NCBI GenBank assembly: GCA_947258805.1
Contig: CAMYJV010000172.1
Span: forward strand, 1-5,010
Source: an uncultured Gammaproteobacteria bacterium
Lineage (GTDB): Bacteria > Pseudomonadota > Gammaproteobacteria > GCA-2729495
Length of the DNA: 5,010 bases
Direction: 5' to 3'
Shown: positions 1 through 5,010 of the stretch, piece by piece
Layout of the letters: the number at the start of each line of letters is the position of its first letter
Numbering within the stretch: position 1 is the first letter of the stretch
The notes under the pieces: model-generated
Databases searched by the model: none
Seen by the model: only the letters and a program-made list of their open reading frames with translations
Told to the model about the DNA's origin: nothing
Translations under genes and position numbers: made by a program

Positions 1-914
1 ACCTGGAATTTGTGCAGTTTCATCCCACCTACCTGTATCACCCGCTGGCCAAGTCGGTGCTGATCTCCGAAGCGCTGCGTGGTGAAGGCGGCATTCTCGT
101 GCTGCCCGACGGTCACCGCTTCATGCCCGCGCACGACGAGCGAGCGGAACTCGCGCCCCGCGACGTGGTGGCCCGCGCCATCGACTCCGAAATGAAGCGC
201 GGTGGCTACGACTCCGTTTACCTGGATATCAGTCACCGGCCCGCGAACGAGATTCGGGAGCATTTCCCGAACATCGCGAAACGCTGTGAGAGTTTCGGCA
301 TCGACATTACGCGCGAACCCATTCCGGTCGTGCCGGCGGCCCACTACACCTGCGGCGGTATCGTCACGGACCTGGAAGCGCGCACGGATATCCTCGGGCT
401 GTATGCCGTTGGCGAGTGCACCTGCACCGGGCTGCACGGTGCGAACCGGCTGGCCAGCAACTCGCTGCTCGAGTGCCTGGTGTTCGCCGAGGCCGCCCAC
501 AAGCGCATCCTGGCCGACCTGCAGGCCCTGGGTGACCCGGAACTCACCGCGCCCGACTGGGATGAAAGCCGGGTCACGGATCCCGACGAGCTGGTCGTCG
601 TCTCGCACAACTGGGAAGAGGTGCGGCGCTTCATGTGGGACTACGTCGGCATCGTGCGCACCAACAAACGGCTGGAGCGCGCCCGCCACCGAGTCGAACT
701 GCTGCAGGATGAAATTGCAGATTTCTACGGCAACTTCCGCGTCACCAGCGATCTGATCGAGTTGCGCAACCTGGCCCTGGTCGCGGAACTGACCATTCGC
801 AGCGCGCTGGCCCGCCACGAGAGCCGCGGCCTGCACTTCAACCGCGACTACCCGCACAGCTTTGCCGACGAAGAGGCCGCCGATACGGTGATGACGCCGC
901 GCCTGTACGGCTGA
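1..914 (+). CDS. nadB: L-aspartate oxidase, C-terminal ~300 residues (5' end outside window)
   Basis: NadB is a cytoplasmic FAD enzyme that oxidises L-aspartate to iminoaspartate, which NadA condenses with dihydroxyacetone phosphate to make quinolinate for NAD. The reading frame is already open at the left edge (first full codon at base 3). Compared from memory with the 540-residue E. coli protein, the visible part corresponds to about residue 238 to the natural C-terminus with no obvious indels. Counterparts of the E. coli active-site residues are present: His244 in QFHPT (codon 21-23), Glu260 in SEALRGEG (69-71), Arg290 in LAPRD (159-161), His351 in AAHYTCGG (342-344) and Arg386 in GANRLASNS (447-449). 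The helical C-terminal domain is recognisable by [16 protein letters not shown] and ESRGLHF; the latter motif also separates NadB from succinate dehydrogenase/fumarate reductase flavoproteins only as part of the overall match. The N-terminal FAD dinucleotide-binding motif lies outside the window. The GTG at base 12 is internal, not the start. The downstream gene is convergent, 5 bp away. Confidence 0.97.
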   Translation, partial: LEFVQFHPTYLYHPLAKSVLISEALRGEGGILVLPDGHRFMPAHDERAELAPRDVVARAIDSEMKRGGYDSVYLDISHRPANEIREHFPNIAKRCESFGIDITREPIPVVPAAHYTCGGIVTDLEARTDILGLYAVGECTCTGLHGANRLASNSLLECLVFAEAAHKRILADLQALGDPELTAPDWDESRVTDPDELVVVSHNWEEVRRFMWDYVGIVRTNKRLERARHRVELLQDEIADFYGNFRVTSDLIELRNLALVAELTIRSALARHESRGLHFNRDYPHSFADEEAADTVMTPRLYG

Positions 915-925
915 GCCCGTCAGGC
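901..925. terminator. Imperfect hairpin spanning both convergent stop codons (possible bidirectional 3'-end structure)
   Basis: The left arm is GCCTG (901-905), one unpaired T (906), then ACGG (907-910). The loop is CTGAGC (911-916). The right arm is CCGT (917-920) followed by CAGGC (921-925). This gives nine Watson-Crick pairs with one bulge. The nadB TGA (912-914) sits in the loop, and the stop of the minus-strand oxidase (920-922 on the plus strand) sits in the right arm. There is no T-run on either side, so it is not a canonical intrinsic terminator. It may be an RNA 3'-end structure, or a chance pairing in G+C-rich DNA. Confidence 0.35.
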
Positions 926-2098
926 GTCGCGCCGAACCAGCCTATCGGGGCCAATGTCCGCGAGCCGCGGCGTGCCGGCCAGCTGCATGATCCGCTTCAG
1001 TTCCGCGCGCAGCAAAGACAAGGCCCGCGCCACGCCGGCCTCTCCGAAGGCCCCGAGGCCCCACAGGTAGGGCCGGCCGATACAGACGGCAGTGGCGCCC
1101 AGGGCCAGGGCCTTGTAAATGTCGGTACCGCGGCGAAACCCGCCGTCGATCAGCACCGGTATCCGGCCCGCTGCGCCGTCGAGAACTTCCGGCAGGCTCT
1201 CCAGGGTGCCGCGACCGCTCTCCTCCTGCCGCCCGCCGTGGTTGGACACGATGACACCGTCCGCGCCGCGCTCCACGCTAAGCAAGGCGTCCTCACGCGT
1301 GACAATCCCTTTCAGCACGATGCGCATCTGCGTGTTCTGCCGCAGCCAGTCGACCAGGTCCCAGGTAGCGGCCGGGTTGCCGATGCGCATCGGGCCGTCG
1401 TAGCCCTCGAAGTTGCCGAGGCGCGAGCGACTGCGATCCATTTGCCTGGCGAACCAGCGCTCGCCCTCGCGGTTGCCGCGTGTGGCTGAGTCCACCGTCA
1501 GCACCAGCACGCGGCAGCCGGCGGCCTCCGCACCTGCAATGAGATATCGCATCAGGCCTTCGTTGGGCGACGCGTAGAGCTGAAACCAGCGCGGACCGCC
1601 CCCGGCTGCCGCGATTTCGCCAATGGGAAAGCTGGTCACCGTGGAACAGATCATTACGTGTTTCGTCCCGGCGGCGCGCGCGCTGGCCAGTTCGCCGTCG
1701 GCGTGCAGCGCGAGCTGGTTGCCCACCGGCGCCAACAGAATCGGGTTGTCCAGCGTCTCACCAAAGAGTTCGAGGCTGAGATCCGTCTGACTGACGTCAA
1801 CGAGCCGGCGCACCCGGATCTGCCAGGCATCGAAGGCGGTGCGGTTCGCGTTCATGGTCTTGCCATCGTCCGCCCCGTTCTGCACGAAATGCCACGTGGG
1901 GCGGTCGAGTACCTGGCGGGCCACGGCCCTGAGCTGGAACACATCCAATGCCTGGGCGGCACGTTCCGGGATGGCAAGCTCCGGTCGGGACACCGCACTG
2001 CCGGGCCACCACGCCGCCAGGCCCGCGACGCTGCCAAGCAGCGGCGACGCAGCGAGGGACTGCAGCAGTTGTCTGCGCGTGGTATCGGACTCAGCCAT
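920..2098 (-). CDS. Tat-exported FMN-dependent alpha-hydroxy-acid oxidase/dehydrogenase (LldD/glycolate oxidase family)
   Basis: The product is 392 residues. Family members oxidise 2-hydroxy acids to 2-oxo acids with FMN in a TIM barrel. Visible motifs are NGADDG (74-79), PILLAP (119-124), GPRWFQLY (168-175), LTVDSATRGNRE (200-211), VLKGIVTRED (261-270), SNHGGRQ (285-291), LIDGGFRRGTD (316-326) and the phosphate-binding end GRPYLWG (341-347). Equivalents of glycolate oxidase Tyr129 (Y175), Arg164 (R210), Lys230 (K263), His254 (H287) and Arg257 (R290) are present. The Tyr24 position is Phe (F71) and the Trp108 position is Val (V154), so the substrate is uncertain; lactate, glycolate or a larger hydroxy acid are all possible. 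The N-terminus has a twin-arginine motif TRRQLLQ (7-13), then a hydrophobic stretch to about residue 31, with possible cleavage after A35, which suggests periplasmic location. The ATG at 2098 was chosen because it puts the RR motif near the N-terminus and overlaps the preceding stop by 8 nt. A TTG at 2131 is the upstream alternative. Confidence 0.93.
   Translation of the reverse strand: MAESDTTRRQLLQSLAASPLLGSVAGLAAWWPGSAVSRPELAIPERAAQALDVFQLRAVARQVLDRPTWHFVQNGADDGKTMNANRTAFDAWQIRVRRLVDVSQTDLSLELFGETLDNPILLAPVGNQLALHADGELASARAAGTKHVMICSTVTSFPIGEIAAAGGGPRWFQLYASPNEGLMRYLIAGAEAAGCRVLVLTVDSATRGNREGERWFARQMDRSRSRLGNFEGYDGPMRIGNPAATWDLVDWLRQNTQMRIVLKGIVTREDALLSVERGADGVIVSNHGGRQEESGRGTLESLPEVLDGAAGRIPVLIDGGFRRGTDIYKALALGATAVCIGRPYLWGLGAFGEAGVARALSLLRAELKRIMQLAGTPRLADIGPDRLVRRDA
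2091..2098 (-). other. 8-nt stop/start overlap ATGGCTGA (translational coupling)
   Basis: On the minus strand the ATG of the oxidase (2098-2096) lies inside the last codons of the NTF2-like gene, whose TGA is at 2093-2091. The two frames share ATGGCTGA. No strong Shine-Dalgarno precedes the oxidase ATG; the upstream bases read AAAGCCTGGCGAACGGCG. Re-initiation by ribosomes finishing the upstream gene is therefore the likely way it is translated, which argues for co-expression of the pair. Confidence 0.8.
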
Positions 2099-2729
2099 CG
2101 CCGTTCGCCAGGCTTTCACTGAACGCGGCAAAGTCGTCGCGCACGATACGCTCGCGCAGCGCGCGCACGTAAGTGTCGGGACCCAGCGGGCACTGCGCGT
2201 AAAGAATGTGCCGCCAGCCTTCCGGCTTGCGCCTGAATATCGTCAGGCAGCGATCAAAGCCCGCGGTGGGCGGCGTGGGCGGGCCCACCGCCAGGTCGAT
2301 CTCGTAGAAGTGGTCGAAAATGGCCAGCGCGAGATCGTCGGCCAGCCCCTTGACCCTCAGGTTCGAGAAGTCCCAGCGAAAGGCCTTCAGCGTCTTGCGG
2401 CCCGGGTTCCAGTACAGATCGATCTGCGGCCAGGAGAAAAACGGCTCCGCCACCTCCTCCGGCACATACCAGGGCTGCGGGTCGTCCGCGTCCCACACCT
2501 CTTTCAGGCGGCCGAAGTCCTGGCTGTTCCAGATGTCCCGGGTCTGCACGAGCACGGCCTCGATCTCCCGGTAGAGCTCATCCCGGACCACCGGCGGTGC
2601 GGGCGGGCGCCGGCCCACGTGGCCGCCCGCCTCGGCCTTGCTGCCCGCCGCCATGCCGCCCAGGGCCAGCAGCAGGCCCATGGCCATGCGCCGGTCCAGC
2701 CCCGCGTCGTCGTCACTTATGTCACCCAT
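2091..2729 (-). CDS. Small NTF2/SnoaL-like fold protein with twin-arginine signal, function unknown
   Basis: The product is 212 residues. After a predicted signal peptide, about residues 48-200 look like a single NTF2-like (SnoaL/DUF4440-type) domain. It has an N-terminal helix, ELYREIEAVLVQTRDIWNSQ (51-70), with the typical pattern of a helix followed by DFGRLKEVW. Strands follow around FRWDFSNLRVKGLADDLALAIFD and CLTIFRRKPEGWRHILYAQC (161-180), the usual last pair of strands of the cone. Such domains may be enzymes, ligand binders or partner proteins, and I see no diagnostic catalytic set. The N-terminus has LDRRMAMG (11-18), a hydrophobic run GLLLALGGMAAG and an AEA site (32-34), so export by Tat is likely. 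It is the first gene of a two-gene operon with the hydroxy-acid oxidase. The ATG at 2729 was chosen because GAAGGGG lies 8 nt upstream; a GTG at 2789 would put 20 more polar residues before the signal. The fold call rests on sequence pattern only. Confidence 0.8.
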   Translation of the reverse strand: MGDISDDDAGLDRRMAMGLLLALGGMAAGSKAEAGGHVGRRPPAPPVVRDELYREIEAVLVQTRDIWNSQDFGRLKEVWDADDPQPWYVPEEVAEPFFSWPQIDLYWNPGRKTLKAFRWDFSNLRVKGLADDLALAIFDHFYEIDLAVGPPTPPTAGFDRCLTIFRRKPEGWRHILYAQCPLGPDTYVRALRERIVRDDFAAFSESLANGDG

Positions 2730-2737
2730 AGGTGTTT

Positions 2738-2744
2738 CCCCTTC
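2738..2744 (-). promoter_or_regulatory. Shine-Dalgarno GAAGGGG for the NTF2-like gene
   Basis: On the minus strand GAAGGGG is followed by eight bases (AAACACCT) and then the ATG at 2729-2727. Its purine-rich match to the anti-Shine-Dalgarno and its spacing decide the start of this gene over the in-frame GTG at 2789. Confidence 0.7.
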
Positions 2745-2782
2745 TGCAGTGTGTGCTGCCGTAGGGCACAATATTTGATCCG

Positions 2783-2796
2783 CGGCCACGCGGCCG
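2783..2796. repeat. Short inverted repeat CGGCC-ACGC-GGCCG upstream of aceE
   Basis: Two perfect 5-bp arms (2783-2787 and 2792-2796) are separated by four bases, 30 bp before the aceE start. It could be an operator half-site pair or a leader hairpin. In G+C-rich DNA it could equally be chance. Confidence 0.3.
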
Positions 2797-2799
2797 TCA

Positions 2800-2825
2800 G
2801 ACCAGCCTTACGGAGCGACCAGCCT
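2800..2825 (+). repeat. 9-bp direct repeat GACCAGCCT just before aceE
   Basis: GACCAGCCT occurs at 2800-2808 and again at 2817-2825, with copies 17 bp apart. The second copy abuts the aceE ATG. The Shine-Dalgarno-like GGAG (2812-2815) lies between the copies. It may be a small local duplication; no function is evident. Confidence 0.4.
2812..2815 (+). promoter_or_regulatory. Shine-Dalgarno GGAG for aceE
   Basis: GGAG lies ten bases before the ATG at 2826, a slightly long but workable spacing. It is the only purine-rich core near this start and supports the ATG, which also matches where the E. coli AceE N-terminus falls in alignment. The frame itself stays open further upstream. Confidence 0.5.
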
Positions 2826-5010
2826 ATGGCCACCCGCCGAGCTGACATCACGCCAGCCGAGGACCCGGAGCTGCAGGAGTGGCTCGAGTCCATGGAATCG
2901 CTGCTGCAAGTGGAGGGCCCGGACCGGGCCAAGGCCATTTTCACCGCGGTCCGGGACTACCTCACCAATGAGAACGTGATCGTCGAAGACGCGACGCTGA
3001 ACACGCCCTACCGGAATACGATCCCGCTGGCAGAGCAACCGGCCTACCCCGGCCCCATCGAACTCGAGCAGCGCATCGAGAACATCCTGCGCTGGAACGC
3101 GATGGCCATGGTGCTGCGCGGTTACGACAGCGGCAGCGGCGTGGGCGGGCACATCGGCACCTATGCATCGGCGGCCACGATGATGGAAGTCGGGCTGAAT
3201 CACTTCTTCCGCAACCAGGGGCCGGACTACGGCGGCGACCTGGTCAGTTTTCAGGCCCACGCCGCGCCCGGCGTCTATGCGCGGGCTTTTCTGGAGGGTC
3301 GGCTGGCCGCAGAACAGCTGGACAACTTCCGGCGCGAACTCCAGCCAGGCGGCGGCCTGTCGTCTTATCCGCACCCGCGCAATATGCCGGACTTCTGGCA
3401 AATGCCGTGCGCATCCATGGGTCTGTCGACCCCGAGCGCGATCTACCAGGCCCGCTTTGCGAAGTACCTGGAGAACCGCGGCCTGAAACCGAATAACGGT
3501 GGCAAAGTCTGGGCCTTCATCGGTGACGGCGAGTCCGACGAGCCGGAAGTGCTCGGCACGATAAATATCGCGGCGCGCGAGCATCTCGACAACCTGATCA
3601 TGGTGGTGAACTGCAACCTGCAGCGCCTGGACGGCCCGGTGCGCGGCAACGGCAAGATCATCCAGGAACTGGAGCGCAGCTTCCGCGGCGCCGGCTGGCA
3701 GGTCATCAAAGTGATCTGGAGCGGCGAATGGGACCCGCTGTTTGCGATCGACCACGACGGCGTGTTGCAGGCCCGCATGAACCGGGCCGTGGACGGCGAC
3801 TACCAAATGTACTCGGTGGCCAGCGGCCCGGAAGTGCGCGCGCACTGGGTCGGCGACAGCCAGCGCCTGGCCGATATCATGAGCGTGCTGTCAGATGAAG
3901 AAATCCGCGTGATCCGGCGCGGCGGTCACGACCACCACAAGATTCACGCCGCCTTTGCCAGGGCGACGGCCACAACCAACCGCCCCACCGTGATCCTGAT
4001 CAAGACCATCAAGGGTTTCGGCATGCAGGGCTATGAGGGCTCCAACGCGGTTCACCAGAAAAAGAACCTCAGCCGTGAGGAACGCATCGACACAGCCCGG
4101 CGCCTCGGCATCCCGCTGGACGAAGAAGCGGCGGCGCGCGCCGACTCCTACCGGCCGGCCGACGACAGTGAAGAACTCCGCTACCTGAACGAACGCCGGG
4201 CGGCGCTGGGCGGCCCGTGGCCCGTTCGCGAGGTCGACTGCCCCGCCCTCGCCCCGCCGGCGCTGGAGGTCTTCCAGGACCAGCTGAAGGGCTCCGGCGA
4301 CCGGGAACTGTCCACCACCATGGCCTTCGTGCGCATGCTGGCCAAGCTGATGGATCATCCGGAGCTCGGCAAGTACGTGGTGCCCATCGTGCCCGACGAG
4401 GCGCGCACCTTCGGCATGGAAGCGCTGTTCCGCAAGGCCGGCATCTACTCCTTCGAAGGCCAGAAATATCGCCCGGTGGACTCGAGCACGCTGATGCCTT
4501 ATCGCGAGGCCCAGGACGGCCAGATACTGCAGGAGGGCATCTGCGAGGCCGGCGCGATGGCATCGTTCCTGGCTGCCGGCACCGCCTACGCGGTGCACGG
4601 GGTGCCAACGATTCCGTTCTACGTCTTCTATTCCATCTTCGGCTTCCAGCGCGTCGGCGACATGATCTGGAGCTGCGGCGACATGCTGAGCCGGGGCTTC
4701 CTGCTCGGCGGCACGTCTGGCCGCACCACGCTGAACGGCGAAGGGCTGCAGCATGAAGACGGTCATTCGCAGGTGCTGGCCAGCACCGTGCCGAACCTGC
4801 TGAGCTACGACCCGGCCTTCGCCTACGAACTGGCTGTGATCGTGCGCGAAGGCATCCGCCGGATGTACGAAGCGCAGGAAAATATCTTCTACTACATCAC
4901 CATTCACAACCAGAACTATGCGATGCCGGCCATGCCCGACGGCGTGGAAGAGGGCGTCGTTCGCGGGCTCTACCGCTACAAGCCGAGTGACACTGAAGCA
5001 AAGAAAGGCC
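2826..5010 (+). CDS. aceE: Pyruvate dehydrogenase E1 component, homodimeric type (3' end outside window)
   Basis: This is the thiamine-diphosphate enzyme of the pyruvate dehydrogenase complex. It decarboxylates pyruvate and reductively acetylates the lipoyl groups of E2 (AceF) in the cytoplasm. The window holds 728 of an expected ~890 codons with no frameshift; most of the C-terminal domain is missing. From N to C: an E2-binding N-terminal segment with QEWLESMESLL (17-27); GGH with H109 and QAHAAPG with H145, matching E. coli His106 and His142; the ThDP/Mg motif GDGESDE (233-239) continuing to NCN (262-264); the mobile active-site loop ending at H410 (E. coli His407); ILQEGICE with the cofactor-activating Glu570 (E. 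coli Glu571); GGTSGRTTLNGEG; and EGLQHEDGH (639-647). The start aligns with the E. coli N-terminus. aceF would be expected downstream but is not visible. A close paralogue acting on 2-oxobutyrate (MdeB type) cannot be wholly excluded, but AceE is much more likely. Confidence 0.96.
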   Translation, partial: MATRRADITPAEDPELQEWLESMESLLQVEGPDRAKAIFTAVRDYLTNENVIVEDATLNTPYRNTIPLAEQPAYPGPIELEQRIENILRWNAMAMVLRGYDSGSGVGGHIGTYASAATMMEVGLNHFFRNQGPDYGGDLVSFQAHAAPGVYARAFLEGRLAAEQLDNFRRELQPGGGLSSYPHPRNMPDFWQMPCASMGLSTPSAIYQARFAKYLENRGLKPNNGGKVWAFIGDGESDEPEVLGTINIAAREHLDNLIMVVNCNLQRLDGPVRGNGKIIQELERSFRGAGWQVIKVIWSGEWDPLFAIDHDGVLQARMNRAVDGDYQMYSVASGPEVRAHWVGDSQRLADIMSVLSDEEIRVIRRGGHDHHKIHAAFARATATTNRPTVILIKTIKGFGMQGYEGSNAVHQKKNLSREERIDTARRLGIPLDEEAAARADSYRPADDSEELRYLNERRAALGGPWPVREVDCPALAPPALEVFQDQLKGSGDRELSTTMAFVRMLAKLMDHPELGKYVVPIVPDEARTFGMEALFRKAGIYSFEGQKYRPVDSSTLMPYREAQDGQILQEGICEAGAMASFLAAGTAYAVHGVPTIPFYVFYSIFGFQRVGDMIWSCGDMLSRGFLLGGTSGRTTLNGEGLQHEDGHSQVLASTVPNLLSYDPAFAYELAVIVREGIRRMYEAQENIFYYITIHNQNYAMPAMPDGVEEGVVRGLYRYKPSDTEAKKG

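Larger units (their letters stand above)
2730..2825. promoter_or_regulatory. Divergent intergenic region between the oxidase operon and aceE
   Basis: These 96 bp separate the two divergent start codons and must supply ribosome binding sites for both genes and, unless promoters lie inside the genes, both promoters. The only A+T-rich stretch is ACAATATTTGAT (2768-2779), which contains the palindrome AATATT and is the best place for a -10 element in either direction. I cannot pair it with a convincing -35 at normal spacing on either strand. Two short dyads flank it: GCAG-N6-CTGC (2746-2759) and CGGCC-ACGC-GGCCG (2783-2796). No site resembling the E. coli PdhR operator (ATTGGT-N3-ACCAAT) is visible. 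Confidence 0.5.

Noticed and set aside
12..14. GTG at base 12 as the start of the nadB-like gene
   Set aside because: The frame is open back to base 3 and encodes LEFVQFHPT, the middle of NadB. The true start lies before the window.
936..945. ACCAGCCTAT at 936-945 recurring at 2818-2827
   Set aside because: A shared 10-mer within 5 kb is expected by chance, and the first copy is inside coding sequence.
1658..2122. 154-codon plus-strand frame opposite the start of the oxidase gene
   Set aside because: It is antisense to a clear FMN oxidase N-terminal region and signal peptide, with no domain or plausible ribosome binding site of its own.
2808..3845. Long open frame on the minus strand (345 codons) opposite the first half of aceE
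   Set aside because: It lies wholly antisense to a frame with an unmistakable AceE match. Its product is His/Val/Arg/Ala-rich with no recognisable domain, as expected from the complement of G+C-rich codons.
4217..4756. 179-codon plus-strand frame inside aceE
   Set aside because: It is out of frame with aceE, very rich in Arg/Gly/Ala/Pro, and has no independent evidence. It is a coding shadow.
3891..4907. Second long open frame on the minus strand (338 codons) opposite the second half of aceE
   Set aside because: Same reasoning: low-complexity composition, no domain, and full overlap with conserved aceE sequence including the catalytic Glu and EGLQHEDGH motifs.
2826..5010. Frameshift or missing catalytic residue in aceE
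   Set aside because: The frame was read codon by codon through conserved motifs to the right edge. All expected His/Glu/Asp/Asn positions are present, and the gene is incomplete only because the window ends.

Overview
The window is G+C-rich, densely coding bacterial DNA. It holds four protein genes and almost no non-coding sequence. The L-aspartate oxidase and the homodimeric-type pyruvate dehydrogenase E1 both align closely with my recollection of the E. coli proteins. Together with the G+C-rich codon use this suggests a proteobacterium, most likely a gammaproteobacterium outside the enterics. The genus cannot be named from this sequence.

Layout. (1) Bases 1-914, plus strand: the 3' part of nadB (L-aspartate oxidase, NAD biosynthesis), cut by the left edge. 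(2) Bases 920-2098, minus strand: an FMN-dependent alpha-hydroxy-acid oxidase of the glycolate oxidase/LldD family with a twin-arginine (Tat) signal. It converges on nadB with only 5 bp between the two genes, and an imperfect hairpin spans both stop codons. (3) Bases 2091-2729, minus strand: a small NTF2/SnoaL-like protein, also with a twin-arginine signal. It lies upstream of the oxidase gene and overlaps it by 8 nt (ATGGCTGA). (4) Bases 2730-2825: a 96-bp divergent intergenic region that must hold the start signals for both directions. (5) Base 2826 to the right edge, plus strand: aceE, the E1 component of the pyruvate dehydrogenase complex, 728 codons visible and cut before its C-terminal domain is complete.

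How the genes relate. nadB and aceE are cytoplasmic housekeeping genes with no obvious link to each other. The minus-strand pair between them is the accessory part. It looks like a translationally coupled two-gene operon whose products are both predicted to leave the cytoplasm by the Tat route: a flavin oxidase, expected to fold around its cofactor before export, and a small alpha+beta-cone protein of unknown role. The oxidase keeps the family's catalytic His/Arg/Lys set but has Phe where characterised members have a substrate-binding Tyr, so its substrate is uncertain. If it acted on lactate it would make pyruvate, the substrate of the divergently transcribed aceE product; that link is speculation. 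I found no RNA gene, mobile element, CRISPR array or prophage signature.
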